Part shown: piece after piece, positions 43,261-55,300 of the stretch
Layout of the letters: each line of letters opens with the position of its first letter
How positions within the stretch are numbered: position 1 is the first letter of the stretch
NCBI GenBank assembly: GCA_963678675.1
Contig: OY783193.1
Coordinates: 17,248,427-17,312,426, forward strand
DNA from: Xiphydria camelus
Lineage: Eukaryota > Arthropoda > Insecta > Hymenoptera > Xiphydriidae
Length of the DNA: 64,000 nt
Direction of reading: 5' to 3'
Notes under the pieces: generated by a model
The model's database searches: none
The model's input: the letters and a program-made list of their open reading frames with translations, nothing else
What the model was told of the DNA's origin: nothing
Position numbers and translations under genes: made by a program

Positions 43261-44063
43261 ACTTTGTTAAAATTTCAGTGACTTTAAGGCAGGAAAAATC
43301 ATTTTGTCGACATACCTTAGAGTCTTGTCTTCATGAGTACTCCATTTATTACTTAAAATTAGTACAAAAAACATTCGAAAAATGGAAAATAAATTAATCG
43401 AAGCAAGTGAGCGGTCTAGGCTCCAATGCTGGCTGTACCGCCCACCGAGCGGCCTAGCCTAGGTAGACCGCTCAGAGTTTGGATAGGGTCCGCGCTACAG
43501 CACGTGCCCATTCTCCGCGCTACAAAGAGATTAGAGGTTAGGAGGTTAGAGGTATGTCGGTAAGCTACAAACAGGTTATGTCGGTAAGACAGGCTGGTAT
43601 GTCGGTAAGACAGACTGGTCGGTACTTACAACTTCTACCGGGCGGTACAGGACACATGGACGTACCGTTAATAAAAGTGTCTTTAATATTATTTATAACT
43701 GAATAAAAAATCTATCAAAATTCTAAGCTATTCTTAAAACTCTAATTGTTTGTAATTCAATATTGGTAGTAAATTTATAATAAAAAAAGTATATGAAAAA
43801 GCTTCAGTTAGGAGTCTCAAATTTTTTATGTTAAGAGGGGGAAATTTTGGTTGCATATTTTACTCAATTAAATTCATTAACAGTCAACAATGACTTTATA
43901 AAATCAATATTGGGGTATATTAATTTACGAAGAAAGCATCAAATCATTCATATTAAGCAAAAATAGCGAGAAATGGGGGTCGGCGGAATGGTACGCTGGG
44001 CGGTACAGGCACCGGCTCCCCTAACACAGGCTTACGACTGAGCGTAGATTTATGGACAGCTTA
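43261..44063. other. No gene recognised
   Basis: Inverted GCTGTACCGCCCA/TGGGCGGTACAGG motifs at 43432 and 43999, and a copy at 43635, hint at a small degraded element. Otherwise AT-rich. Confidence 0.4.
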
Positions 44064-44260
44064 CCCATACAGCACTGAAATATTGCAGCAATATTGTAGA
44101 AACATTGCGTCGTAAGATAGCAATATTGCAGCGAGATTATGAAATATTGCTGCAATATTGCTACAATGATGCAGCAATATTGAAATGTCCGATCTTCGCA
44201 ATATTGCGTTGCAATATTCCAACAATATTGCGCTAAAATATTTTAGCAATATTGGTTCGA
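44064..44260. repeat. Subterminal GCAATATTGC palindrome cluster, left end
   Basis: Repeated GCAATATTG/CAATATTGC units, spaced irregularly at 10-25 bp. The matching cluster at the right end is 49155-49285. They are probable protein-binding sites, by analogy with En/Spm subterminal repeats. Confidence 0.75.
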
Positions 44261-44544
44261 AAATGTAAATTTAATTTTTATTAAGCCTTGTGTCCACGAT
44301 GTTAGAACTCGATCAGAATTTTAATTACTCACACAGTGATTGAAAACTCGGACCGAGTTCTACCACCGTGGATATAAGGCTTTATAGGAATTCCTTTCAA
44401 ATAAAAAGAACTGCAGTTCCAAAATATCACACGTATATTTTTTATATTGTTTTATAACTATGTTAATATATAATAACTGTAGTATCTGGCTATATACATA
44501 TAATATACATATACAGCTACATTTGTACTTGAGAATTCATAAAT

Positions 44545-46343
44545 CTATTCCTTATCTTGTTCTTCTACCATAGCTTTCCCTAGTGCATGCTCCTGATTCG
44601 CCTTCCGTACCCTTCTTATTTTAGCTTGCGCTAACCAGTTGCCAATTTGTTTTAATATTTCATTACTGGTGCCATTTGAAAAACGACTAAGAACTGCTTC
44701 TGCAATGAAAATATAAATTATTTCTTAATATCGAACATGATCATGATTTTACGACGTATAGAACTTACTTGTTATTACTTCAAGTATGAGTGATTCTTTA
44801 AAGGATCGTTTTCCTTTGCGACCATACACACTAAACAACTCTGCCAGTTCATCAGACATTATTTTCTTCATAATGCCGCTTATAACTGCATTAAAGTCGT
44901 CTCCTCCAATGGTTTTTACCATTTTAACCTATCATATATTCCATATTATGTATTGTTACCTATTATGTCCGATAAATCGTTTGAGCACAAGTTGTCATTT
45001 TGCTAACTACAATCTTATCTCAAACACGTCTTTCACATTTTGTACTTACAGAATATTTTCATATTTTTAACTTTTATACGTTTTTACAATTTGATAAGTA
45101 TCGATTCATGTAAATTTATGGTGATGAATGTTGAAAAAGGTTTCAATCAGACAGAGCCTCAATAAATTAAATAAAATCAAAAGAAATTGTAAAACAACTA
45201 ACGATGCGATTTAAAAAATCTTGATTGGCCAGCTCTATTTCAAATTGCTGAAGTTGCGTTATATCGCGTAGTGGCAAATTTACGTCTTCAACGGTATTTT
45301 GATCGCCAATAGGAATAAGCCGCTCTTCTAATATTGCGAGCTTTGCATTTGTGCTGCGTACTTGGTAAAGTAAAAGGTTTTGTTTCCTCAATATTTCTTT
45401 CAGAAAACCTGCAAACGAAATAAAATATTATATATAATTAATAAATACGATAAACATCGTTATTTTCAAAATACCTTTTATTTCCTCTATATTGTTATTT
45501 GTTTGAGCACGAGTAAATGATGAGCAGTGTTCATTTTCCGAGAAAAATGACCCCTCGCGAATATTTCCTAACATGGATGAGTGATGGGCAATTGGTTCTG
45601 TTGTACAAGTATATCAGAAAAAAATTAATAAATTATATTTATTGCAAGAAACACACATAGATGTATTTTCTGTAGAAATACCTTTCTGTGATAAATGCAC
45701 GTCCGGGGTATTAGAGTCACTTTTCGCGTCAAAGCTAGCATTTCTCTCCTTTACAACAGGCATATTTGAAATTTTCGGGCCGGATGATCTTTTACGGTCA
45801 TCATTCTTTGGCCTCAGAGTAGAAGCTGGGAACGTTGACAAAATAGTTTCTTCGAAATCCATGTTTTCTTCATCCGAAGAAGACAATTTGCGCTTTGCCT
45901 GTTCACGTCTTTTAAATTTCAACTTGATTTTATGCCTCTCTTTTTCATTATCTGATAATGCGGAATCGTTTATATTGGATGTATCCTCGGCCAAAACCAG
46001 TTTTTCCATGCCTTTTTCGTAGGTAGCTGCGTTATGTATCAAATTGAAGAAAGGCAAACATTCGAAGTGTTAGTTAATACTTTCAAAAAATTACTTCACT
46101 AGCAATTTTCCTGACAGTAATAAACTGTGTACCTGCTGTCCCAAATATTTTCTTAACCTCAACAACTGACCAATCCTCATTGTCTTTTGGCATAAGTTCT
46201 TTAATAATTGCTTTATTTAAAAATAATTGAGTTTTCAAATGATCCGGCCAAATGCATGATATATTTTTGTTTAAAATCCTTAACCAAGCTGTAGGTACCA
46301 GCTGCAATCCATCATCGAACTCTACAATGGAATATTTGCTCAT
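44545..46343 (-). CDS. DUF4806-like second protein of the transposon, six exons, intact
   Basis: Exons are 46343-46133, 46026-45682, 45597-45475, 45408-45203, 44928-44769 and 44699-44545. All have GT/AG borders, and lengths sum to 1200 nt, giving 399 aa in phase. Exon 1 reads VEFDDGLQLVPTAWL and WPDHLK, a small N-terminal module. Exon 2 is charged (KLKFKRREQAKRK). Exon 4 is coiled-coil-like, then LPLRDITQLQQFEIEL. Exons 4-5 join as LNRIVKMVKTIGGDDFNAVI then SDELAELFSVYGRKGKRSF, the DUF4806-like domain. The tail is lysine/arginine-rich. It begins 195 bp beyond the transposase stop. Its role is unknown; binding of subterminal repeats or of the transposase is my guess. Confidence 0.82.
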
Positions 46344-46537
46344 CTTGAGATCTAAAAATAAACGATAAGTTTATTTTAGTAGTTTGTTTGCATCTAATTG
46401 TATTATGTAACATATATAAATAGAACGTTTCGTACGTCAGATATTATGTCGATGGTTGCTTAATATTGAATAAGTAAGTAAAAGAAATTATTTTCATTTT
46501 GTTGCTGTACGTAATCGGTAGTGCAATATCTTCAACA

Positions 46538-48649
46538 TTAGTTTGTATGTATAAGAGGAAATATGACATAGTCTAGCCCATAAGGCATTCTCCATGCTTT
46601 ACACTTAATTAAAGTTGCAGGCCAAATATCCGTCTTTATGTTATGTGTTGATACTATTTGGATATTCAGATCTCTCGATTCACAGGGTAATAAGTACAAA
46701 TTTCCCACAAAATTAAATTTTTTCCCGATAATATACATGGAAGTATCACTTCCTTGAACAATATTTTCTATCATAATGCAATCTCGGTTTTTCAAAATAC
46801 AAAAGCAGTCTTTTTCATTATTACAGTGTATGGTATATAAGTCGTTACTCATAGTTTTATACTGAACACGAATATTAATGGAATGATCTATCGGTCCATC
46901 GTTATGTACTTTGGCGAACCGTAGCTCTTTGTTATTTGAACAACTCTTTGCTTGATTATCTGAATTTGTTTCTATTTCGGAATACCTTTTCCATAACTGC
47001 TCCAATGGTTTCTCGTTTTTTCTCAGAAGCTTTTTTATAGAAGACATAAAATTCTCAAATCGGAAAGCACTGAATGAGTCCAGAGAGCCATAATTCCTTA
47101 CGTCATTGCATAAATGCAATAAACCGTGTACGTTATGTGATACAAATTGCTTGCCGTACAATTTCTCAAAAGACGTCACAAAATGAACCAGCAAAAGCTC
47201 AGCATATGATACATATTCATCGTCTTTGCACATAATTGGGTTTACTAAGATCGTTATAGCTACATGCAATGTCAGGAAATGTTTATATACATCACTTTTG
47301 ACGATATTCTTTAATGCCAATGGTCCAGTGTACAATAGAAAAGTTCTCAATTCTGTAGCTTTCCAATGTCGAAAATCAGAGAGAGCTCGTGGTCTTCGAT
47401 TTAAATCATTTGGCACCGTATTCTGTAGTTGAAGAAGTGATGTTGAAATAATATTGATTTTTCTAACGGGTAATCGAATTGAGAGGGGTCCTGATTGTAC
47501 CCAAAGTAGAATCAACTTTTTTACTACACCTAAACATACTAAGTGCATGTAATCGAGGGGAACGTTTGTTACTAATCCGAAGTGTGGTACTTCATTCAGA
47601 ATAGAATTTTGTAATTGATAATCTTCATGGTAACAATTATTTTTGAATTCGTCGTCCGTTCTTAAACTGACATTATTATTCTGATTTTGTGGAAAGCAAA
47701 GTCTGTTGTTCACACGTTCTCCTTCTATTGTGCATTTAGTGCAACTATAAAATCCAGCATGACCTATGACACGTAAGACAAAAGATTTCGCTGGAGTATC
47801 GCATATCAACGCCCGCAACCTTATTTGTACGCTTTCTCCATTTTTAACGTATTCGTTAGTAATTAGGTTTTTTAAATCATCTATTAATTGCCGTAGAAAT
47901 GTATTACAATCGCTCGGTTTGGTATTTCCGAAATATGCTCCTGCGATATATACTTTTTGGGACACATCGTTCGAGAGTAGTATGGGCCACAGGGAAGCAT
48001 TAGAAGATTTTGATATTGGCAACCCATCAATATTTAGGAGTAAATTAATGTAGGAAACATTATCACTAATGTTTGCTAACATTTTTTCAATTACTCTAGA
48101 GACACCAAAGTAGCAAAATTTTCCATCTCCTAAAGAAATTACGTCACAATTCTTTGGCGTTTGTAACAACGTTCTGGTATCTTTTGGAAAATCACAGTCT
48201 GTGAATTTGTTAAGAATACCAAGCAACGAGTTACATGCATTGTGAGTAATATTATATGATACAGCCCATGATGCTATGGATTGTATAAAATTAGTAGTTT
48301 TATCATTATGTTCTTCTTCTTCCACATTCTTATCTTCATCATAAACATTGGTGCGCAAGTGATCGCTCATAAAATCATGATTTACATTTAATTCTGCATA
48401 AGCGTCAGTGTCAACGTGATTAATGCAACTATCCTGAGAATTTTTATCATTTTCTGGATAATCTAGACTTGTGCTTGAATTGCTATGTAATGTACTTTTT
48501 TCTTTTGTTCCGAAATACTTTTTTGCGTATTGAAAACGCGAACGTATTTTTATTTCTTCAATCTCCTCTTTAGTTTGTGCTTGAACCAATCGCCGTATTT
48601 GCCTGTCTGATATTTTTCCTTTAATTTTTCTCTGATTAGCCATGTCCAA
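46538..48649 (-). CDS. Tnp2-like transposase, 703 aa, single exon, intact
   Basis: The N-terminus is basic (MDMANQRKIKGKISDRQIRR), followed by an acidic stretch (about residues 55-120). The core has LNIDGLPISKSSNASLWPIL (Asp208), RALICDTPAKSF (Asp284), a GFYSCTKCTIEG zinc knuckle (Cys303, Cys306), PLDYMHLVCLGVVKKL (Asp366), FRHWKATELRTFLLY, and SAFRFENFMSSIKKLL (Glu532). IDGLPxxKSS...WPIL and the DxMHL motif are shared with Transposase_21/Tnp2-like proteins of EnSpm-type elements. Asp208, Asp284 and Glu532 are candidate catalytic residues (inference). No stop or frameshift is seen. It would act in the nucleus on the CCC...GGG ends. Confidence 0.82.
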   Translation of the reverse strand: MDMANQRKIKGKISDRQIRRLVQAQTKEEIEEIKIRSRFQYAKKYFGTKEKSTLHSNSSTSLDYPENDKNSQDSCINHVDTDAYAELNVNHDFMSDHLRTNVYDEDKNVEEEEHNDKTTNFIQSIASWAVSYNITHNACNSLLGILNKFTDCDFPKDTRTLLQTPKNCDVISLGDGKFCYFGVSRVIEKMLANISDNVSYINLLLNIDGLPISKSSNASLWPILLSNDVSQKVYIAGAYFGNTKPSDCNTFLRQLIDDLKNLITNEYVKNGESVQIRLRALICDTPAKSFVLRVIGHAGFYSCTKCTIEGERVNNRLCFPQNQNNNVSLRTDDEFKNNCYHEDYQLQNSILNEVPHFGLVTNVPLDYMHLVCLGVVKKLILLWVQSGPLSIRLPVRKINIISTSLLQLQNTVPNDLNRRPRALSDFRHWKATELRTFLLYTGPLALKNIVKSDVYKHFLTLHVAITILVNPIMCKDDEYVSYAELLLVHFVTSFEKLYGKQFVSHNVHGLLHLCNDVRNYGSLDSFSAFRFENFMSSIKKLLRKNEKPLEQLWKRYSEIETNSDNQAKSCSNNKELRFAKVHNDGPIDHSINIRVQYKTMSNDLYTIHCNNEKDCFCILKNRDCIMIENIVQGSDTSMYIIGKKFNFVGNLYLLPCESRDLNIQIVSTHNIKTDIWPATLIKCKAWRMPYGLDYVIFPLIHTN

Positions 48650-49154
48650 TTTTTTAGCATTTACATAAAATTTAAAATCTCTAGTTTTAATTTTAAGTTA
48701 TCCATACCATACGAAAGGTAACCCTGTTATAGAAAATTGATAGAAATAAATGAAAAAAATTATTCGGCAAGTAACAGAGAATTATTTTTCATAAACTGGA
48801 AGACGTTAAACTGATAGAAGCTATGTGTATCTTATTATCTCATCAGACTTACCGTGAAAGTATAATTAGGTTATGTTAATCCACTTTATTCGTACCAATA
48901 TAAATTATAGTAACGCACTATTAGTAACTTTTTACATGAAGAATTGCAATAGATAAAAATGTATTACTTAGCGAGTTTAATTCTCATCTATGTATAGTAA
49001 AGCAAGATCGTTCTTATTCACTTTTATTGCAAATTCCGCACGTAACACCTCATGTAACCATTCGTAGACAGGGTTATAAAACAGCGAGAACCAAAGCTTG
49101 CCTATTGCGATGATTTGCACGCCACTCGTTGGATATATGCAGTACTAAAGCATA

Positions 49155-49293
49155 ATATTGCAGGAAGTTTGCAGCAATATTGCAGCGCAATATTGTACGG
49201 ACATTGTACTGCAACATTGCAGCAATATTTCGCTACAAGATGAAAGATTGCAAGATTCCTGCAATATTGCAGCAATATTTAATGCCGTGTGGG
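49155..49293. repeat. Subterminal GCAATATTGC palindrome cluster, right end
   Basis: It mirrors the left cluster and lies about 500 bp upstream of the transposase start, so it could also overlap promoter sequence. Confidence 0.75.
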
Positions 49294-49569
49294 ATTCGAT
49301 ATTAATTTTATTACATAAGAAATATCACGTTTAATTTGTACAATAAATTATGTCTTTTATGGTAAAATAGTGTTTCTGTTAATCCAAATAATTTTTGCAG
49401 ATGGATAATAAAATAAAATGTACAGTTAAAAAAAAAATTAATAACTGAAAGCAAATATCAAGCATTTGAGATAGTTAAAATGTTACTAGATGTTAGGGGT
49501 ATCTTGGCCGAAAATTGCATAAATTTAGTTGTGATTCATTTACGGTTTATTTTATAGTCCAGAATATTT

Positions 49570-49973
49570 CTACTGAAAATATGATTGAATTATTCTCCTT
49601 TGCAAAATTCTAGCAACATGTAAATCTGGACGTACCCTGCCTACATGATCTCCATCATCTTGTAGCCGCTGATGCACGTACATGCAAAAATTCGCATTAA
49701 ACATTTCTTCATCATATGCTGGATCGGGGACATTATGGTGCAAACACATGTTATGTAGTACGACATATGTATTTATGATTTTGCCTGCCGTACCAGGTGT
49801 ATAATGGAGAGTACGAAGTTTCAATAAACACCGCCACCTATTCTTCAGAACCCCATTGCATCTTTCAATTGTACATCTAGCCATTTTAATGGCACTATGG
49901 AAACGGTCTGCTGGTGTCCCTGGAATGGGAGGTTGTTCTAGCGGAATCATCAACCAGGGTCGTAAAGGATAAC
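49570..49973 (-). pseudogene. Second PIF/Harbinger transposase, last exon only
   Basis: After an acceptor at 49974-49975, the frame reads GYPLRPWLMIPLEQPP, RCTIERCNGVLKNRWRCLL (catalytic Glu), YVVLHNMCLHHNV, stop at 49570. It is clearly HARBI1-like but not close to the transposase at 5202-12583. Upstream exons with the Asp residues are not found in 49974-50572. Confidence 0.8.
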
Positions 49974-50572
49974 CTACAAATGCATAATGGACAAAAAATA
50001 TACCTACGCATATTTTCAACAACAATATGAAAAAATTTCTTTATTTGACAAAGTAGTTAAATTGGCCACTTAAGGGCCAAAAGATAACATCTTGAAATTT
50101 TTACTATATATTTATTGACAATGTAACGACCATTTCAAATTCTGTGGCGTTGAAATATCGAATTTTAATAAACTTTACAGTGCTGTAACTATACACAAGT
50201 AAAAAAGAAGTTGATTGATGGTTGCCATGATTCCGATTGTTCTCCTTATCTAAAGCTGAAAAATAATACGTCATTCTAATCTGTAGACCTTTGGCTACAG
50301 CCTAAACTAGAATCAAGTCAAAATATAAAAAATTGCACTTCTGGTGGAGTTTTGAATATTGAATTCCGATTTTTGTCATTTTTTGTCGATTATTTGAGTT
50401 AAAAACCAAAAAACTATGACAGATATAACAATGATTCTAGTTCGGGTTACAACTGTGGATGTACCGAAGATATCATAAAAATTTCAGCGTAATCGGTTCA
50501 ATAGTTTTTGAGAAATCGTGGCAACCAATTTACAAAATGTAGTTTCCAGAAAAACGTGTTTGAAAGTTAGAC
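49974..50572. other. No gene recognised
   Basis: AT-rich DNA between the Harbinger-like exon and the Z repeat, possibly remnant intron. Confidence 0.4.
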
Positions 50573-51172
50573 TATCAAGAGACACGGTAGTGTCTCGCGG
50601 CATGTTCATTCAAGTCGTCAGAACGACGCCGCCAGCGCTGTCGCCGCGAGCACCCGTGTATCTTTACAGGAAAAATGTCTGCCCCCCCTTCACCCCTCAA
50701 TTTTAACATCGAATTTTCTCAATAAATATACGGTTATAACCAAAACTATGCTTAGTTACGCCATATAAATCGACTATTATCTATCGATAGAGACCAGAGT
50801 AAATGTTGTAAGTTACATATTAACAGAGATTTTTCCTTAACAACGCGAAGCCACGCCCCTCGCACCTCAAAAGTCGAGAATCCGATTTCTCGGGCGATAT
50901 ATATATGTCAAAATCTCACAAAAATTCCGCCTGTCTTCGGCGATATTCGGCCATGATCGGAAATATGTACACAGATGCGGCTACACGCATACGCCATCAA
51001 AAATGTATGTGAGAGTGTGTGAGAGAATATATTCCCCTTGAATGTTTAGTTATTTTTCAAAATTAATAAAATATTTCCATTCGCGAAACGATTTCCCTCG
51101 CATTTTTTCGATCCTCGGACGCGCTTGTTAATAAAAAGTAAAAATTCAGTGTAATCGGAGTAGTGAATCTCA
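50573..51172 (-). repeat. Z repeat, copy 2
   Basis: Inverted, nearly identical copy of 16946-17527, again joined directly to an X-family segment (AATAGTGGTGAATGTGACAG at 51173). Confidence 0.75.
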
Positions 51173-51878
51173 ATAGTGGTGAATGTGACAGACACTCCGT
51201 ATAGTTTAATAATCGTTTGTATTTTTTTCGAATATCGAGATAGTGAACGGATGCAGTGGTATTCATCTCTCCAATGCCTGTGCGTCAAGAAAGGAGCAGG
51301 AAAGGAGACGGTCTCAGAAGAATTGCCATCAGATAAGTTTAATTGCCATTTGACAGCTTTAACCTCACTTTCAATGGAAGGACAATATCTTTGTGTTCGT
51401 TCTATTTTTTGTTTTCAGGGTCATGCGAGCACGGGAAAAATCGAAGAAAATCAATCATCAATATAAGCCGTGGCAGAATAGGAGATGAAATGGAATTGGA
51501 TCACAATAATCAAGTAATTACTTTATCACTATTTTTCTCTATCGATATATTTCCTCTTTCGTACTATTACAAGTTCCAATTTACACACCGACCTGTCAAA
51601 CCTGAAGTGTACACGTACCGCACTTCTATTTCATCTCTTCTTCGTCTCCGGTGTAACGACGGTCAATGAGGAATTACTGATACCGATTAGGCAGATAAGT
51701 GCTGAATAACGTAGTATAATACGAGAGAGGAAATATATCATTTTTAATAATTCTGTCATTATTAGAATAGAATTAATTAACTCAGATATAGTTTTTTAAT
51801 TTCTACGCTCGAGTAAGTTCGGTATATTTTAAATAGTGAAATGCTGCATATGATTATGTAATTTACAATTTGTTACAG
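51173..51878 (+). repeat. X-family repeat, longest unfolded copy
   Basis: It carries the GAGCAGGAAAGGAGAC, CCGTGGCAGAATAGG and CCGACCTGTCAAACCTGAAG segments found separately in the foldback copies at 56500, 57400, 62390 and 62720. Confidence 0.65.
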
Positions 51879-51956
51879 ATCGTATGCAAACCCGAGGAGG
51901 TTTCTTTCGAACGAGGGATCATCTACTTGTTGTTCCAACAAGAACCAGTTGCTTAG
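51879..51956 (+). other. Exon-like module (FERGI), copy 1
   Basis: After a TGTTACAG acceptor, the frame IVCKPEEVSFERGIIYLLFQ runs to a stop after 25 codons. It is conserved with 52143 and 62186. Family unknown. Confidence 0.4.
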
Positions 51957-52142
51957 TTGCATTCATTGCATTTGACAGGTCGGTATATAAATTGGTAGTA
52001 TAATACGATAGAGGAAATATATCATTTTTCTTAATTCTGTCATTATTAGAATTGGTTAACTTAGATTAATATAATCTTAGTTTCTACGTTTAGTTAGTTC
52101 AGTATATTTTAAATTGTTTGTGTTATTTACAATCTGTTACAG

Positions 52143-52301
52143 ATCGTATGCGAACTCGAGGGGGTTTCTTTCGAACGAGGGATCATCGTCTTGTTGTTCC
52201 AAGAACCTGCCCAGATAACCAAGCGTGAGGAGCAAAGAATAGAAAACATTTGTACGCACAACAAGATTTCTCTTTGCTTGCAAGTTGTCCTCATATATTA
52301 G
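52143..52301 (+). other. Exon-like module (FERGI), copy 2
   Basis: After CTGTTACAG, the frame IVCELEGVSFERGIIVLLFQ continues for about 50 codons to a stop. About 160 bp of upstream intron-like DNA is also duplicated relative to copy 1. Confidence 0.4.
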
Positions 52302-52371
52302 AGTGACGACAATGTGAGTAAAAATTGATGTCATACATTAACAGCAATTTGTGATCACGCGGTAACTTCCG

Positions 52372-55300
52372 TCCAGACAGCAAAGTGAGAGCATATTTAC
52401 CTCTTGTTTTGTCCTCACGTCGTGAGGAAAAACAGCGGTATAGTTGACGGCAACAGGGTATCACGACGTGAGCAATGCATAATCCGGTAAACGGTACCTT
52501 CGGACATGGACTCGGACAGCCAGTGCCCAGCGTCATCAGCTGTTCCACCACCCTTTCCTATTAGCCAATCAGGGTGGGTGGTTGCCCACGCTATCCCCTC
52601 CGTTAATCGAAAAGTCGCCACGTTCCGAACTCTATACCGGGTGTTAGGCTATGTTGTGGCCATAGAACGATATGGTATACGTAGCGATTTGTAGACTCTA
52701 GGTTGTACGCTATTGGTCGGAGACGCAAGCACGCCGAACGATTGGCTCTGCTATCGTCAGCAGACGGCAATCGTCGCGAGAGAAGTTCCCTAAGGCGTAG
52801 GCACCTAGCAGACGAGAAAGTATGGCGGTTGACACATACGTTTGTTTACAAAGTGGAATTTTCGGAGCAATTGTATTTTTTGGAAATAAAACGTGATTTT
52901 CAAAGTTAATAAAATATTTCCATTTTCACGAAACAATTTCCTTCGCGTTTATTTCGATCCTCGGATGCGCTTATTAATAAAAAGTAAAAATACAGTTAAA
53001 TCGAAGTAATGAAGGAAGGGTGATAAGTCTTAGGTTAAATGTAAAATAATTAACGAGTTGTAGAGACAAGTGAACCGACGTAGAAGATTACAGTGACCAG
53101 GCAGTTCTCAAGATTTTTGAGTAGGGTAAGTGTAACGATAAATCAAGAGGAATAACAAAAATGAATTGTTTTGAAGTCATTCAATTTCTGTATACTTTAC
53201 AAAGGCAATAATGTTACAAAAATTATTCGTAGAATTAGAGAAAGTGATGAATTCTTCATTGAAATGACCGACTATGGACGAAGCAACACGACGCAAAACC
53301 AATGGATGACGGAAGAGTTCGACGATATGCATCAGCCTCCACGGAGAAATGTGCCAAAGACGAAGGACGATTGGTGTGCCGCTCATGAGTTTGAAATAAA
53401 TGAAACGTAAGATATTATTCATACAGAAAAAGAATGTATTGCAGGTATTTATTTACCAGTACGACTCACATTACCATCCGCTAACCAACGATATGGAATT
53501 TTTCAGCAAGTATCGATAACCAGGACCATGGTGAAAGACTTTATGTTTTGCAAGTGTGCCTGCGATCGGCAACCTGATCGAGTGCTTTGTAAGAGCCTGG
53601 GTTGGTGCCTCACGCAGTAATGTCAGATTGCTCCCAACTGAAATCCTCCCTCGTTTCACTGTCATTCAACAACGAGCATCAACTCCCCCGGAGGACACGA
53701 AAAGCTGTAACATCAGGAAGACCGTGAACGGTTAATAAAATTATGGAAAACGATACCACGAATGTAAGCAAATTCTTTTCATAACATTTTGTGGAAAACT
53801 CACCGTTGCTTCATCTTTACAGGATACGTTCTAAATGATTTCCCTGCTCAGTCGAGCAATAATCCAAACGGTGGTGAAATGCTGAGATCGCAACAACGAG
53901 CATCAACTCCCCCGGAGGATGCGAAAAGCTGTAACATCCATCGGCGTCAGGTTGGGCGATCGCGGCGGCAACGGAATTGGACCCCTTTTCCTGACCAACG
54001 GTTGGGGAATTCCCCGTCCAGGAATCGCCGGACTCGTATCGTCGAGTGCGCGGGAGCGCCGTCATGTTGAAAATACATCTGGGCTCCGATCTGTAAGTAA
54101 CAGTAATTAAATTGTCGATTTTCAATAGTTTACCACGGGACTGTAATAACGTGACTGCGTTCTACTAATACTTACTTCTTCTTCGATGTTTCGAAGCAAC
54201 GGTATTACTAAATATCTCAGAATGTCGAGATACATCTGGCCGTTCAAATTTCAAGGAGTTTTCCACAAAATGTTATGAAAAGGATTTGCTTACATTCGTG
54301 GTATCGCTTTCCATAATTTTATTAACCTTTCACGGTCTTCCTGGTGTTACAGCTTTTCGTGTCCTCCGGGGGAGTTGATGCTCATTGTTGAATGACACAG
54401 AGTGAAATGAGGGAGGATTGCAGTCAGGAGTAATCTGACACTACTGCGGGAGGCACCAACCCAGGCTCTTACAAAGCACTCGATCAGGTTGCTGATCGCA
54501 GGCACACTTGCGAAACATAATCATTCACCATGGTCCTGGTTATCGATACTTGCTGAAATATTCCATATCGTTGGTTAGCGGATGGTAATGTGAGTCGTAC
54601 TGGTAAATCAATACTTGCACTACATTCTTTTTCTGTATGAATAATATCTTACGTTTCATTTATTTCAAACTCATGAGCGGCACACCAATCGTCCTTCGTC
54701 TTTGGCACATTTCTCCATGGAGGCTGATGCACATCGTCGAACTCTTCCGTCATACATTGGTTTAGCGTCGTGTTGCTTCGTCCATAGTCGAAGTCATTTC
54801 CATGAAGAATTCATCACTTTCTCTAATTCTACGAATAATTTTTGTAACATTATTGCCTTTGTAAAGTATAAAGAAATTGAATGACTTCAAAACAATTCAT
54901 TTTTGTTATTCCTCTTGATTTATCGTTACACTTACCCTACTCAAAAATCCTGAGAACTACCTGGTCACTGTAATCTTCCACGTCGGTTCACTTGCCTCTA
55001 CAACTCGTTAATTATTTTACATTTATCCTAAGATTTATCACCCTTCCTTCATTACTCCGATTTAACTGTATTTTTACTTTTTATTAATAAGCGCGTCCGA
55101 GGATCGAAATAAACGCGAAGGAAATCGTTTCGCAAATTGGAAATATTTTATTAACTTTGAAAACCACGTTTTATTTCCAAAAAATACAATTGCTCCGAAA
55201 AATTCCACTTTGTAAACAATCGTACGCGTCAACCGCCATACTTTCTCGTCTGCTAGGTGCCTACGCCCTAGGGAACTTCTCTCGCGACGATTGCCGTCAG

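Larger units (their letters stand above)
44064..49293 (-). mobile_element. CCC...GGG-ended DNA transposon, apparently autonomous, two genes, GCAATATTGC subterminal repeats
   Basis: The ends read CCCATACAGCACTGAAATATT and the complement of CCCACACGGCATTAAATATTG. About 200 bp inside each end is filled with GCAATATTGC-like palindromes (ten or more per end). Both genes are on the minus strand: a 703-aa transposase and a spliced 399-aa DUF4806-like protein. Flanks are TA and AT, so the TSD is not resolved and may have mutated. It is the only element in the window whose whole coding content looks intact. Confidence 0.82.

Noticed and set aside
49570..49973. Missing part of the Harbinger transposase at 5202-12583
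   Set aside because: The sequence is from a different Harbinger family and duplicates a region already present there.
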